Shown: in pieces, positions 1 through 5,813 of the stretch | How the letters are laid out: each line of letters begins with the position of its first letter | Numbering within the stretch: position 1 is the stretch's first letter | Source of the DNA: a virus | Reading direction: 5' to 3' (one strand) | DNA: 31,384 bases | IMG/VR virus record: IMGVR_UViG_3300042934_001329 | Location: 1 to 31,384 of that record | Made by a program: the position numbers and the translations under genes | The notes under the pieces: model-generated | Told to the model about the DNA's origin: nothing | Seen by the model: only the letters and a program-made list of their open reading frames with translations | Databases searched by the model: none

Positions 1-192
1 ATGTTCTTCGATTACTCAGTTACCATTATCTTCTTAGTACTATCTACTTTTGTCACATTCTCCGGCGGCATTCTTCTGATTGCACCTATCGCAGTACTAA
101 TCTCGGTAGTGGTTTTATACAGTAAATATCGTAGAAAAAAGCTCATTTCAGCTTATATTGATTTGCCAATGATAAATAAAATAGATAAATGA
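1..192 (+). CDS. Small two-helix membrane protein, unknown function
   Basis: A 63-residue protein with an ATG at the first base of the window. Because the window starts there, the upstream ribosome-binding site cannot be seen and a longer protein cannot be excluded. Residues ~5-25 and ~26-42 are almost wholly hydrophobic and separated by a Gly-Gly turn, followed by a basic stretch (KYRRKK, ~42-47) and a short polar tail. By the positive-inside rule the tail should be cytoplasmic. No family was recognised. Small hairpin-type membrane proteins of phages include holins, antiholins and exclusion proteins, but nothing here picks one of these. A putative terminator follows within ~50 nt. Confidence 0.5.
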   Translation: MFFDYSVTIIFLVLSTFVTFSGGILLIAPIAVLISVVVLYSKYRRKKLISAYIDLPMINKIDK

Positions 193-243
193 AATGCTTT
201 TAACAAAGCAGGTATAATGTAGCAGTGTGACAAAAAATAAATT

Positions 244-273
244 AAATCCCGTCTTTATAATGGGGCTTTTTTT
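244..273 (+). terminator. Probable intrinsic terminator after the small membrane gene
   Basis: AAATCCC at 244-250 can pair with GGGGCTTT at 262-269 (six pairs, one mismatch), followed by a run of seven or more T. The loop is 11-12 nt, so the structure is weaker than the other terminators in this window. It separates the gene at 1-192 from the small gene at 323. Confidence 0.5.
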
Positions 274-322
274 CGTCTAAATTTCTTAAAAAAAGAATTC
301 CAATTTTCAAATAAGGATATAT

Positions 323-469
323 ATGAAAGAAAAGAAAACAGAGCAAGTAACTGTAAAAATATCGATTACACAGAAAGAATTTCTCAACTCACTAATAGAG
401 AAGGGTAAAGCAAAAAATCTTGCTCAAAGCATTCAGCATCTCATCAACATGGCAATGATTTTAAATTAA
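323..469 (+). CDS. 48-residue ribbon-helix-helix-like peptide
   Basis: A short gene of 48 residues with an AAGGAT ribosome-binding site about six bases before the ATG. The sequence has the shape of a minimal ribbon-helix-helix (Arc/CopG-type) domain: a charged N-terminus, a short strand with alternating residues (VTVKISI, residues 9-15), a helix beginning TQKEF, a Gly turn (EKGKAKN) and a second helix ending in hydrophobic residues (QHLINMAMIL). Such proteins act as dimers that place the strand in the DNA major groove, usually repressing their own operon. An inverted repeat of AAGTACT lies directly downstream and could be an operator. The fold assignment rests on pattern only. Confidence 0.5.
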   Translation: MKEKKTEQVTVKISITQKEFLNSLIEKGKAKNLAQSIQHLINMAMILN

Positions 470-477
470 AAAACAAA

Positions 478-501
478 AAGTACTTAAAGGATTGAGTACT
501 T
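478..501. repeat. Inverted repeat, possible operator
   Basis: AAGTACT (478-484) and AGTACTT (495-501) are perfect inverted copies separated by 10 bases. The repeat lies between the ribbon-helix-helix-like gene and the ribosome-binding site of the AP2-domain gene at 526. It lacks a T-run, so an operator or mRNA hairpin is more likely than a terminator. Confidence 0.4.
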
Positions 502-525
502 CTCTTCAAGACAAGGATGTGTTAA

Positions 526-1056
526 ATGAAGAAGAAAAAAATTAATGATTTAAAAGGTAAGAAATTACCTCTGCAGGATTTAGCTCAAAAATCGTGGAAT
601 TCCATTCATCAGCGAGCAGGTAAGGCTAAATCATATGAAGACGTAGAAATTTGCGATGAATGGTACACGTTTTCAATTTTTTACAGGTGGTTTGCTAAAA
701 ACCATGAAGAAGGTTGGGTTATTGATAAAGACATCATAATTGAAGGAAATCGAATCTATAGCCCTGAAACCTGCCTCATGGTCGCCCCTCTTTTAAATAG
801 TCTCTTCCGTAGGTCTTCATCGAAGCACGGAATTAAAGGTGTGTATTTCGATAAAAGAACTAGTAAGTACTATGCACAGATTCGCATAGATGGAAAGACG
901 AAACAATCAGGTTCTAGTTTAGACATCAATTATGCACATCAGCACTACGTTGAATTACGGAAAAAAAGGCTTATTGAACTCTTAGAGCGATTCAGCGATT
1001 GCACTAATTCATACGCATATGAAAGATTAGTTCAGGCTATCCAGCAATACCTATAA
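526..1056 (+). CDS. AP2/ERF-type DNA-binding protein of the phage HNH-related family
   Basis: A 176-residue protein with an AAGGA ribosome-binding site at 513-517. The middle (residues ~40-95) matches a pattern familiar from phage HNH/AP2 homing-type proteins: CDEW, an aromatic-rich FSIFYRWF stretch, a W-x-IDKDII strand, GNRIYSPETC and a hydrophobic segment ending NSLF. Residues ~102-140 (GVYFDKRTSKYYAQI followed by a second strand) are an AP2-type DNA-binding domain, a three-stranded sheet that reads the major groove. The C-terminal ~35 residues are helical and basic. I cannot see a clear HNH catalytic triad, so it may bind DNA without cutting it, or it may be a mobile endonuclease relative. 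A hairpin follows 22 nt after its stop codon. Confidence 0.7.
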   Translation: MKKKKINDLKGKKLPLQDLAQKSWNSIHQRAGKAKSYEDVEICDEWYTFSIFYRWFAKNHEEGWVIDKDIIIEGNRIYSPETCLMVAPLLNSLFRRSSSKHGIKGVYFDKRTSKYYAQIRIDGKTKQSGSSLDINYAHQHYVELRKKRLIELLERFSDCTNSYAYERLVQAIQQYL

Positions 1057-1078
1057 CCAGAAACTAGAAATAAAAAAA

Positions 1079-1101
1079 GGGCATACCCGTTAAGTATGCC
1101 C
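1079..1101 (+). terminator. Strong hairpin between the AP2 gene and the NTPase gene
   Basis: GGGCATAC (1079-1086) pairs perfectly with GTATGCCC (1094-1101) around a seven-base loop. A seven-A run precedes it and only CAGTTT follows, so it could terminate weakly on the plus strand and better on the minus strand, where the A-run becomes a T-run. The ATG at 1096 lies inside this stem, which argues that it is not the start of the next gene. Confidence 0.55.
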
Positions 1102-1119
1102 AGTTTGGAGATTTATATA

Positions 1120-2514
1120 ATGTATAACTATTTATTCAAATACGTGAGCGGGGATTGTGGTAGCGGTAAAACCTATGCACTTACACAATTGATCCTTAAA
1201 AGTGACGAGAAATTTATTATATCTCAAGGTACACTTAACCTTACTAAACAAACCGCTAAATCTTTAGGGGATTTAGCTAAGCTTATCACTACTGATACAT
1301 CCAGAAACGTACAGGAAGACATCATCGATTTCCTTCTTAACCCTACACATCAAGTGTTGGTAATCACCGATGTTGCTTTTTTGCAGATCCGCGATGCATC
1401 ACTACTGAAAAACTGGCGTATCTATCTTGACGATGTAGTTAATTTTCATAATTTTGTGACAAAGAACACGGAGCTAAAGGAACAAGTAGAAAATAATCTT
1501 TTTCAGAGTTATGAGGCAATCGGTAATAAGCATATCACGGCAAAACCACAGACCGATTTTGACGATGATCTAATTTCCGCACTAGCTAAAGAATTTAGTT
1601 TCGTGAAACAGTATGACTACTTCCTCATGAATGCTGGTTTTTTTGAAAAGATCGGAGCTACTAGTACTTACAAGGAGAAGAAAGGGCAACTGCAAGTGAT
1701 GTCTTGGGTTGACCTAGACCGATATGCCGGGTTGGATATAACATTTCTGGCAAACGATTTCGAAAAAAGCTTGATCTATCTTGCCAGTCCAGAAAAATTC
1801 ATCAAGACCGATTTGCAGTTAAGACAGCGTAAAACGCCCTTAAGTAAGCGTATGCGAGTACATTACTTCAGCGATGTAAATTTAACTGGAGAGTTGCAAA
1901 AGTACTCACCAGAGCAGTTCTATAAAGCCGTAAACTGGGTAAACACAAACCTTAAGGATTACATTTTCACGGTGAATGGAAGCCAGAGTACTAAAACACT
2001 AAACGGAACATATGTACCTCCGAAAAGTCGCGGGATCAATGAATATAAGGATTTTAATAAGGCAGTTTGGTTTGTTAGCTTGAAACCTTCAACAGTTGAA
2101 GTTAAGCAGTGTGAATTGATGTTTGGTCTTACATATCAGCAGATCCTACATGCAAGGCAGAATGAGGAAATGTACCAATTCATATTACGTACTCAGCTTA
2201 GAGATTTTGATAGTGATGAAGTAGTTGATGTTTACGTTTTTGATAAACAACAGGCATTGTATCTTAGTGATAATCCCATCTTTATTGATCTGGGTATTGA
2301 GCAAAGTAACAGTAGTAAAGCAGTTAGTTCGTTTGTCGCTATGAATCTTACCAGTGCGGAAAACTCAGCCTATGGACGGATCACACTGGAAAGATTCCCT
2401 ACTCAAGAATCCTTTAATAAGTGGATGAATAAAAAAGCCCAGCTAGGTCTTACAACAGAAAAGAGGGCTTATTATGAGAACAAGTACAAATCGCTCCAAG
2501 TACTCTCAAAATGA
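1120..2514 (+). CDS. P-loop NTPase with helicase-like motifs
   Basis: I chose the ATG at 1120 (464 residues) because TTGGAG lies nine bases upstream; the alternative ATG at 1096 is buried in a hairpin. A Walker A motif (GDCGSGKT) is at residues ~11-18. A strand ending in Asp-Asp (RIYLDDVV, near residue 106) fits motif II of DEAD-like superfamily 2 enzymes. Arg-containing FILRTQLRDF near residue 356 is in the right place for a motif VI arginine finger. Motifs between these are poorly conserved. It could be a DNA or RNA helicase, or a plasmid-type replication ATPase. No nuclease, primase or initiator domain was recognised. The gene is immediately followed by a long hairpin-rich stretch, which may be its substrate. 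The helicase call is inference; the P-loop is seen directly. Confidence 0.65.
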   Translation: MYNYLFKYVSGDCGSGKTYALTQLILKSDEKFIISQGTLNLTKQTAKSLGDLAKLITTDTSRNVQEDIIDFLLNPTHQVLVITDVAFLQIRDASLLKNWRIYLDDVVNFHNFVTKNTELKEQVENNLFQSYEAIGNKHITAKPQTDFDDDLISALAKEFSFVKQYDYFLMNAGFFEKIGATSTYKEKKGQLQVMSWVDLDRYAGLDITFLANDFEKSLIYLASPEKFIKTDLQLRQRKTPLSKRMRVHYFSDVNLTGELQKYSPEQFYKAVNWVNTNLKDYIFTVNGSQSTKTLNGTYVPPKSRGINEYKDFNKAVWFVSLKPSTVEVKQCELMFGLTYQQILHARQNEEMYQFILRTQLRDFDSDEVVDVYVFDKQQALYLSDNPIFIDLGIEQSNSSKAVSSFVAMNLTSAENSAYGRITLERFPTQESFNKWMNKKAQLGLTTEKRAYYENKYKSLQVLSK

Positions 2515-2662
2515 GAGAAAAACCATCTAATATACTTAGATAATAAATCTCTCAAAACCGAGTGAGATAGCCACAGCAGAGGCGTTATACGCCGATGGCT
2601 AGGCTATCGAAATGACCGTACGAGTCTTAGACGAGATACGGGAATCTATATAATGTTATTAG

Positions 2663-2757
2663 TATAGAGAAGCACAAACGCAAGCGTTCGGCTTGAATTA
2701 ACCAATTTTATGTACCTCGCAGGCGAGCTACTCAAAATTGCATAATTCATACTTTCA
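2663..2757 (+). repeat. 95-bp direct repeat, copy 1
   Basis: Nearly identical to 2930-3023, 267 bp downstream. The two differ by one A in an A-run (CTCAAAATTG against CTCAAATTG) and one T/C change near the 3' end. Each copy carries the small stems CAAGC/GCTTG and CTCG/CGAG. The sharp ends of the similarity suggest a unit that is functionally kept or recently duplicated. Confidence 0.95.
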
Positions 2758-2929
2758 GCATCAATAACCCTACAAAAATGTACCCAAATTACTAAAGGAT
2801 CTATAGGTAAAAGAAGTACAAAATGGCGAGTAAGACAAGTACAAGAGAACGGGCTATGCTCGTTCGATGTACGCAGGATTACGAGATAAGGCGGTTAGCT
2901 TGTCTAACTGCCTTCATAGAAGAGAGATA

Positions 2930-3023
2930 TATAGAGAAGCACAAACGCAAGCGTTCGGCTTGAATTAACCAATTTTATGTACCTCGCAGGCGAGCTACTC
3001 AAATTGCATAATCCATACTTTCA
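2930..3023 (+). repeat. 94-bp direct repeat, copy 2
   Basis: Second copy of the repeat at 2663-2757. As in copy 1, it begins 15-21 nt after a strong hairpin (here the 11-bp stem at 2888-2914). The sequence before each copy is not similar between the two units, so the array is variable hairpins plus a constant tail. Confidence 0.95.
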
Positions 3024-3252
3024 TTTACTAAGTAACTCAAACATGCAGTGTCGGCACGACGTGCCTAAAGTAAGGGCTTTGAGAGTAGCTACCGCACATC
3101 GCTACGCTCGTTTGCTCAGGTCGTCGGCTGTTAAAGCCTCCTATACTTAAGCAAATTCTTACTGAAACAACCCGATCAGGATCATTGCTTTCACTGATGG
3201 TGAATTTCATTCCTACTGAATAAATACTACTCAATCATAAAGAGGACTAATT

Positions 3253-3516
3253 ATGAATATTCTACAACGAGTTATCAATAACTCACATCCTATGGTAAAG
3301 AACTACATCAAAGAGCTAGAAGAGAAGGTATCACTACTGGAAAGCAAGCAAAAGAAGAGTAAAAAAAGACACAGGTTAAATTTTTTCTTAGTAATTACTG
3401 GTCATTACTTGATCATTTCTAAGAATGATATTATTATTTATTTCCATGGGCGTTTAAACCCCAAAGACATTATTTCCTTAGGGTTTTTTATGTATTATTT
3501 TATATTGAAAAAATAA
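3253..3516 (+). CDS. Small coiled-coil protein, probably frame-disrupted at an A-run
   Basis: An AGAGGA ribosome-binding site precedes the ATG. The open frame runs for 87 residues, but only the first ~40 look like a protein: a helix rich in Glu/Lys/Leu (NYIKELEEKVSLLESKQKK, residues ~17-35) that should form a coiled coil. After AGT at 3358-3360 there is a run of seven A (3361-3367). With six A the frame would read GAC ACA GGT and stop at 3377-3379, giving a 41-residue protein. The frame as read continues through a terminator-like hairpin (3456-3489) and overlaps the 3' end of the opposing gene by 22 nt, which is unnatural. The short form is more likely the working product, by mutation, sequencing error or transcriptional slippage. 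Function unknown. Confidence 0.45.
   Translation: MNILQRVINNSHPMVKNYIKELEEKVSLLESKQKKSKKRHRLNFFLVITGHYLIISKNDIIIYFHGRLNPKDIISLGFFMYYFILKK
3456..3489 (+). terminator. Intrinsic terminator between convergent genes
   Basis: AAACCC (3456-3461) pairs with GGGTTT (3481-3486), extended inward by a few A-T pairs and one G-C with mismatches, and followed by six T. It lies inside the last part of the 3253-3516 frame and next to the stop codon of the minus-strand gene, as expected for a terminator that serves both if the plus-strand gene really ends near 3379. Confidence 0.6.
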
Positions 3517-4103
3517 CTAAATTTCTTTACTGAGAATGTAATATAAAAATTTTCTATTAAATTAAAGCCCTGTTCAACCTCACTCTTTTTTGATTCAAGA
3601 ATTCCCAGATTGACGCTTCCATAGGAATTGTAACGCATCAATTCTTCTTGTTTGGCCGCCGTAATGTAAAATATATTAGCACTATAAAAAATTGACCTCA
3701 ATATTGTAATTGCATAATATAATTCATCTTTTTGCTTGGCTTTGATTGACCATCTTTCTATTGTTTCGTTTTTTCCTAAAGTTTTTATCGTAGCTTCAAG
3801 GCAAGCTTCGTATTTTAAACTTAATTCTTTTAGGTAAGTATCATCTTTGAATTCGCAAATTCCTGGGTAATGCACTAATTCAAACATGTAAGCATAATCT
3901 GAGGTGAGTTTGGCTTGTAAATCCTTAGCTATTCTATAATAATCGTCAATCTCTGAAATAATTTCTTCTGCAAGATCCAGACCCCTACCGTGTGATCTTT
4001 GAGAGAACCAAGATTTAGCGTTATAAGCAGCAAACACAGCTGCACTTGCCATGACCACATTGCAAATTGCATTTGTGACGTCCGAACCGTTACCCCAATC
4101 CAT
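3495..4103 (-). CDS. N-terminally membrane-anchored helical protein, paralogue 1
   Basis: A protein of 202 residues from the ATG at 4103. That start is preferred over the ATG at 4115 because the related gene ending at 5220 has the same sequence, CTACATGGA, around its start. Residues ~10-27 (ICNVVMASAAVFAAYNAK) are a single hydrophobic helix followed by W-x-S and a basic stretch, so the remaining ~170 helical residues should sit in the cytoplasm. The N-terminal ~45 residues match those of the 4660-5220 protein: CN, V, A-AV-AA, AK-W-S, then A-E-I/L-I. The C-terminal parts have diverged strongly. No known domain was recognised. The setting, next to a lipoprotein gene and in the opposite direction to the late genes, is typical of lysogenic-conversion or exclusion genes. 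That role is inference. Confidence 0.65.
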   Translation of the reverse strand: MDWGNGSDVTNAICNVVMASAAVFAAYNAKSWFSQRSHGRGLDLAEEIISEIDDYYRIAKDLQAKLTSDYAYMFELVHYPGICEFKDDTYLKELSLKYEACLEATIKTLGKNETIERWSIKAKQKDELYYAITILRSIFYSANIFYITAAKQEELMRYNSYGSVNLGILESKKSEVEQGFNLIENFYITFSVKKFSYFFNIK

Positions 4104-4123
4104 GTAGTAGCTCATTTTTTTGA

Positions 4124-4129
4124 ATTATA
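4124..4129 (-). promoter_or_regulatory. Possible -10 element for paralogue 1
   Basis: On the minus strand this is a perfect TATAAT, placed so that transcription would begin close to 4117. That gives a leader of only ~14 nt before the ATG at 4103, or a nearly leaderless message for the ATG at 4115. No good -35 element was found at the usual distance, so confidence is modest. Confidence 0.35.
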
Positions 4130-4237
4130 GAGGCTTAAATTGTATCCTCTTCGTGAACCTAGGTCGAGTGAAAATTTGACCTAAAGTAATGTCATAAGTT
4201 GCCGATAATGAAACAATAATAATGTGAGGGATCATAA

Positions 4238-4606
4238 ATGAAAATTGTAAAAATTTTGATAATTGGTTTTGCTTCATTGGTATTGCAAGGCTGTGATAGT
4301 ACCGAATCTAAAGTAAAAAAAGTACTGATGTGTGGAATTGCAGTAGATGAACTGGGTAACTCGCAGGCAAGAATTAACTATAAAAATAACATACCTAAGA
4401 TGTTTGGCGGTAAAGAACCTAATATAAATTCATATGACATTAAGCGAATTGCGGGTGAGGCTAGGGAAGAATTATATATGGACTTTCCGGGTAAGGAGAA
4501 AAACCTAGAGCTTTTATTAGAGGAATATGAAGAAGGCTATTGTGAGGAGCTTCATAAACAACCCAATACTGATAGAGTTCAGTTTGTTAAAAAGGTTCTT
4601 GATTAA
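4238..4606 (+). CDS. Small lipoprotein, probably kept in the inner membrane
   Basis: A 122-residue protein with a GAGGG ribosome-binding site. Residues 1-18 form a lipoprotein signal peptide (Lys-rich start, hydrophobic core, LQGC lipobox) with the lipid-bearing cysteine at position 19. The next residue is Asp (CDST). In E. coli, Asp at +2 acts as a Lol-avoidance signal that keeps lipoproteins in the inner membrane. The mature part is charged, with two further cysteines (residue ~32, LMCGIA; and near 97, EGYCEEL) that might pair in the periplasm. It lies between the two related membrane-anchored genes but is on the other strand. It resembles phage exclusion lipoproteins only in general form. 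The precise role is unknown. Confidence 0.75.
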   Translation: MKIVKILIIGFASLVLQGCDSTESKVKKVLMCGIAVDELGNSQARINYKNNIPKMFGGKEPNINSYDIKRIAGEAREELYMDFPGKEKNLELLLEEYEEGYCEELHKQPNTDRVQFVKKVLD

Positions 4607-4617
4607 TTTACACTAAT

Positions 4618-4656
4618 AGCCCCGAAGTTTAATTGCTTTACTTCAGGGCTGTTTCT
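4618..4656. terminator. Shared terminator between convergent genes
   Basis: AGCCC-C-GAAGT (4618-4628) pairs with ACTTC-A-GGGCT (4640-4650) with a single C/A mismatch, followed by GTTTCTT on the plus strand. It sits between the lipoprotein stop codon and the stop codon of the minus-strand gene at 4660, so it probably ends both transcripts. Confidence 0.75.
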
Positions 4657-4659
4657 TAT

Positions 4660-5220
4660 TCAGAGAAAAAGTTCGCTATAATGTTTCAATATTTTTTTAT
4701 GCGATTCACAAACTGATTTATAGTACTCGCTTATCTGCCTGTCATATTCAAAGCTATTCTTAAGGCGGAACCTTGTTTCATCTGCTCCAATTGATAATGA
4801 CTCTTCAATCTTGATTGCTAAACTTGAATGAGAACTTATGATATTTTTGAAGTCAGCATTGTTTCGAGGTTTCAAACCCCACAGTTTCATTCTTTCCAAT
4901 GTGGTACTTAATTCTTTAGCTTTTTTCCCATGCTCACTAGCTCTTAAATAAATTGCATTCCATCTTTTTGTAAATTCCAAAGCATCGCCTTGATTATCAG
5001 GATCGGTGTTAATAGTGCTTTTAGCATCTCTTTGCAGATAATATGCTTCCTGCTCAAGCTTGCAAAACTGTTCTATAAGTTCATCTGCAAATTTAAACTT
5101 CCTATCATTCAATTTAGGCGAAAGCCAGTCTTTAGCTTTTGAAGCAGCATACACAGCTACACCAGCAGTGACAGCATTGCAGGCGACACCAAACCAATCA
5201 GGCAGACTACCCAGTTCCAT
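4660..5220 (-). CDS. N-terminally membrane-anchored helical protein, paralogue 2
   Basis: A protein of 186 residues. Residues ~10-26 (GVACNAVTAGVAVYAAS) form one hydrophobic helix, followed by AKDWLS, a Lys/Arg-rich segment and a long helical, highly charged cytoplasmic part that could form a coiled coil. The N-terminal ~45 residues are clearly related to those of the 3495-4103 protein, while the rest is not obviously alignable. The ribosome-binding site is poor (GGAAA ~11 bases upstream), as for its relative. A pair of diverged anchor-plus-variable-body proteins is common among phage accessory genes that act at the inner membrane, but no activity can be read from the sequence. Confidence 0.65.
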   Translation of the reverse strand: MELGSLPDWFGVACNAVTAGVAVYAASKAKDWLSPKLNDRKFKFADELIEQFCKLEQEAYYLQRDAKSTINTDPDNQGDALEFTKRWNAIYLRASEHGKKAKELSTTLERMKLWGLKPRNNADFKNIISSHSSLAIKIEESLSIGADETRFRLKNSFEYDRQISEYYKSVCESHKKILKHYSELFL

Positions 5221-5281
5221 GTAGTTTCATTTCCATTAGCAGTTTTTGTGTTTATGTATTACAACATCGTTTGTGGATCTA

Positions 5282-5623
5282 TCAAAACGGCAATTCACCC
5301 TGCATATCATTAAATTCATCAATCACGCCACCGTGTGCATCCAGCATGGCATGTTGTGCAGCAAACCAGCTACCTACTGCAATAATATCTATGGGCTTCG
5401 CTTCCCCTAACACAAAGTAGAACGTACTCGGTGAAACAGTACCGAACCAGTACAAGCGAGTACCATTCCTTGAAGGCTTAGTTTCGAATAGTACGTATCG
5501 CCCATTCTCAATGTTATTCAGATACCCGCCCGGATGAACAACCACTATTCGTTCTTTACGTTCCCAATAGAACTGAACCCCACTTGTAATGCCCGGATCA
5601 AAACCATTCTTGTTGCCCATCAT
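5282..5623 (-). CDS. SOS-controlled small protein ending in an SSB-tail-like GELPF
   Basis: A 113-residue protein with a strong AAGGAGGG ribosome-binding site five bases before the ATG. The upstream promoter is overlapped by a LexA-type operator, so expression should rise on DNA damage. The body is predicted to be mostly beta (VQFYWERKERIVVVHPGGYL, RYVLFETKP, RLYWFGTVS, FYFVLGEAKP). The C-terminus is acidic and ends DEFNDMQGELPF. This resembles the C-terminal tip of bacterial single-stranded DNA-binding proteins (acidic residues then I/L-P-F), which docks many repair and replication enzymes. No OB-fold of SSB type was recognised, so it may mimic the SSB tail rather than be an SSB. Other SOS-linked phage roles (antirepressor, division inhibitor) are not excluded. 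Confidence 0.7.
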   Translation of the reverse strand: MMGNKNGFDPGITSGVQFYWERKERIVVVHPGGYLNNIENGRYVLFETKPSRNGTRLYWFGTVSPSTFYFVLGEAKPIDIIAVGSWFAAQHAMLDAHGGVIDEFNDMQGELPF

Positions 5624-5645
5624 TTAGCCCTCCTTAGTATCGCTG

Positions 5646-5675
5646 TACTGTAAATTTATACAGTAATGGCGTCAA
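5646..5675 (-). promoter_or_regulatory. Promoter with overlapping LexA (SOS) box
   Basis: TACTGTAAATTTATACAGTA at 5646-5665 matches the E. coli LexA consensus (CTGT-N8-ACAG with flanking TA) at all the key positions. On the minus strand TTGACG (5675-5670) and TACAGT (5652-5647) are 17 bases apart and serve as -35 and -10, so LexA bound here would cover the -10 element and the start of transcription of the 5282-5623 gene. Confidence 0.85.
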
Positions 5676-5708
5676 GAACAATGAAGAACCCATAAAATCA
5701 GTAAAATA

Positions 5709-5813
5709 TGATCAAAAACAAGCACTTAATGATCAAGGGTGCTATAGCGTATACAACTAAAAATGATCAATAATTGATCTCTAATCAAAAAAAGAGATAA
5801 CAAGGATGATCAA
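5709..5813. repeat. Cluster of TGATCAA repeats upstream of and into the EAL gene
   Basis: TGATCAA occurs at 5730, 5764 and 5807, ATGATCAA also at 5708, and an inverted TTGATC at 5774-5779. The 5764 copy and the 5774 copy form a hyphenated palindrome. Every copy contains a GATC Dam methylation site, giving five in ~105 bp, and the last overlaps the ATG of the next gene. Options are operator sites for an unknown regulator, methylation-sensitive expression control, or part of an origin; the P1 origin also carries clustered GATC heptamers. Confidence 0.6.

Larger units (their letters stand above)
2515..3252. other. ~740-nt gene-free, hairpin-rich region (candidate structured RNA or origin)
   Basis: No convincing gene lies here. 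Potential stems are: 2566-2572 with 2602-2608, enclosing GGCGT/ACGCC at 2581-2593; CCGTA 2616-2620 with TACGG 2637-2641; CAAGC/GCTTG 2681-2695; CTCG/CGAG 2716-2727; an 8-bp stem at 2847-2865 with loop TAT; an 11-bp stem at 2888-2914 with loop CTTGT; CAAGC/GCTTG and CTCG/CGAG again in the second repeat copy; GGCAC/GTGCC 3053-3065; GTAGC/GCTAC 3085-3105; GGCT/AGCC 3126-3138. Two units can be recognised. Each has two different hairpins followed by the same ~95-nt repeat. Some stems contain G-U pairs (2847-2865, 2888-2914), which suggests the RNA is the folded form. TATAAT at 2649-2654 lies just before the first repeat. A replication origin is the main alternative. Confidence 0.55.

Noticed and set aside
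1096-1119. Upstream ATG for the helicase-like gene
   Set aside because: It lies in the 3' arm of a perfect 8-bp hairpin and has no ribosome-binding site, whereas the ATG at 1120 has TTGGAG at the right distance.
2566-2641. tRNA-like fold
   Set aside because: The nested stems do not give the 7-5-5-5 cloverleaf arms, no T-loop motif is present, and no CCA-compatible acceptor was seen. No tRNA was found elsewhere in the window by eye.
3037-3234. Minus-strand 65-codon open frame with TTG start
   Set aside because: It overlaps the hairpins at 3053-3138 and has no known domain or gene context. It is kept as part of the structured region, though an expressed peptide cannot be fully excluded.
2515-3252. 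CRISPR array or retron RNA
   Set aside because: There are only two copies of a long 95-nt repeat with no equal-sized spacers and no cas genes. No reverse transcriptase is encoded in the window, so neither system is supported.
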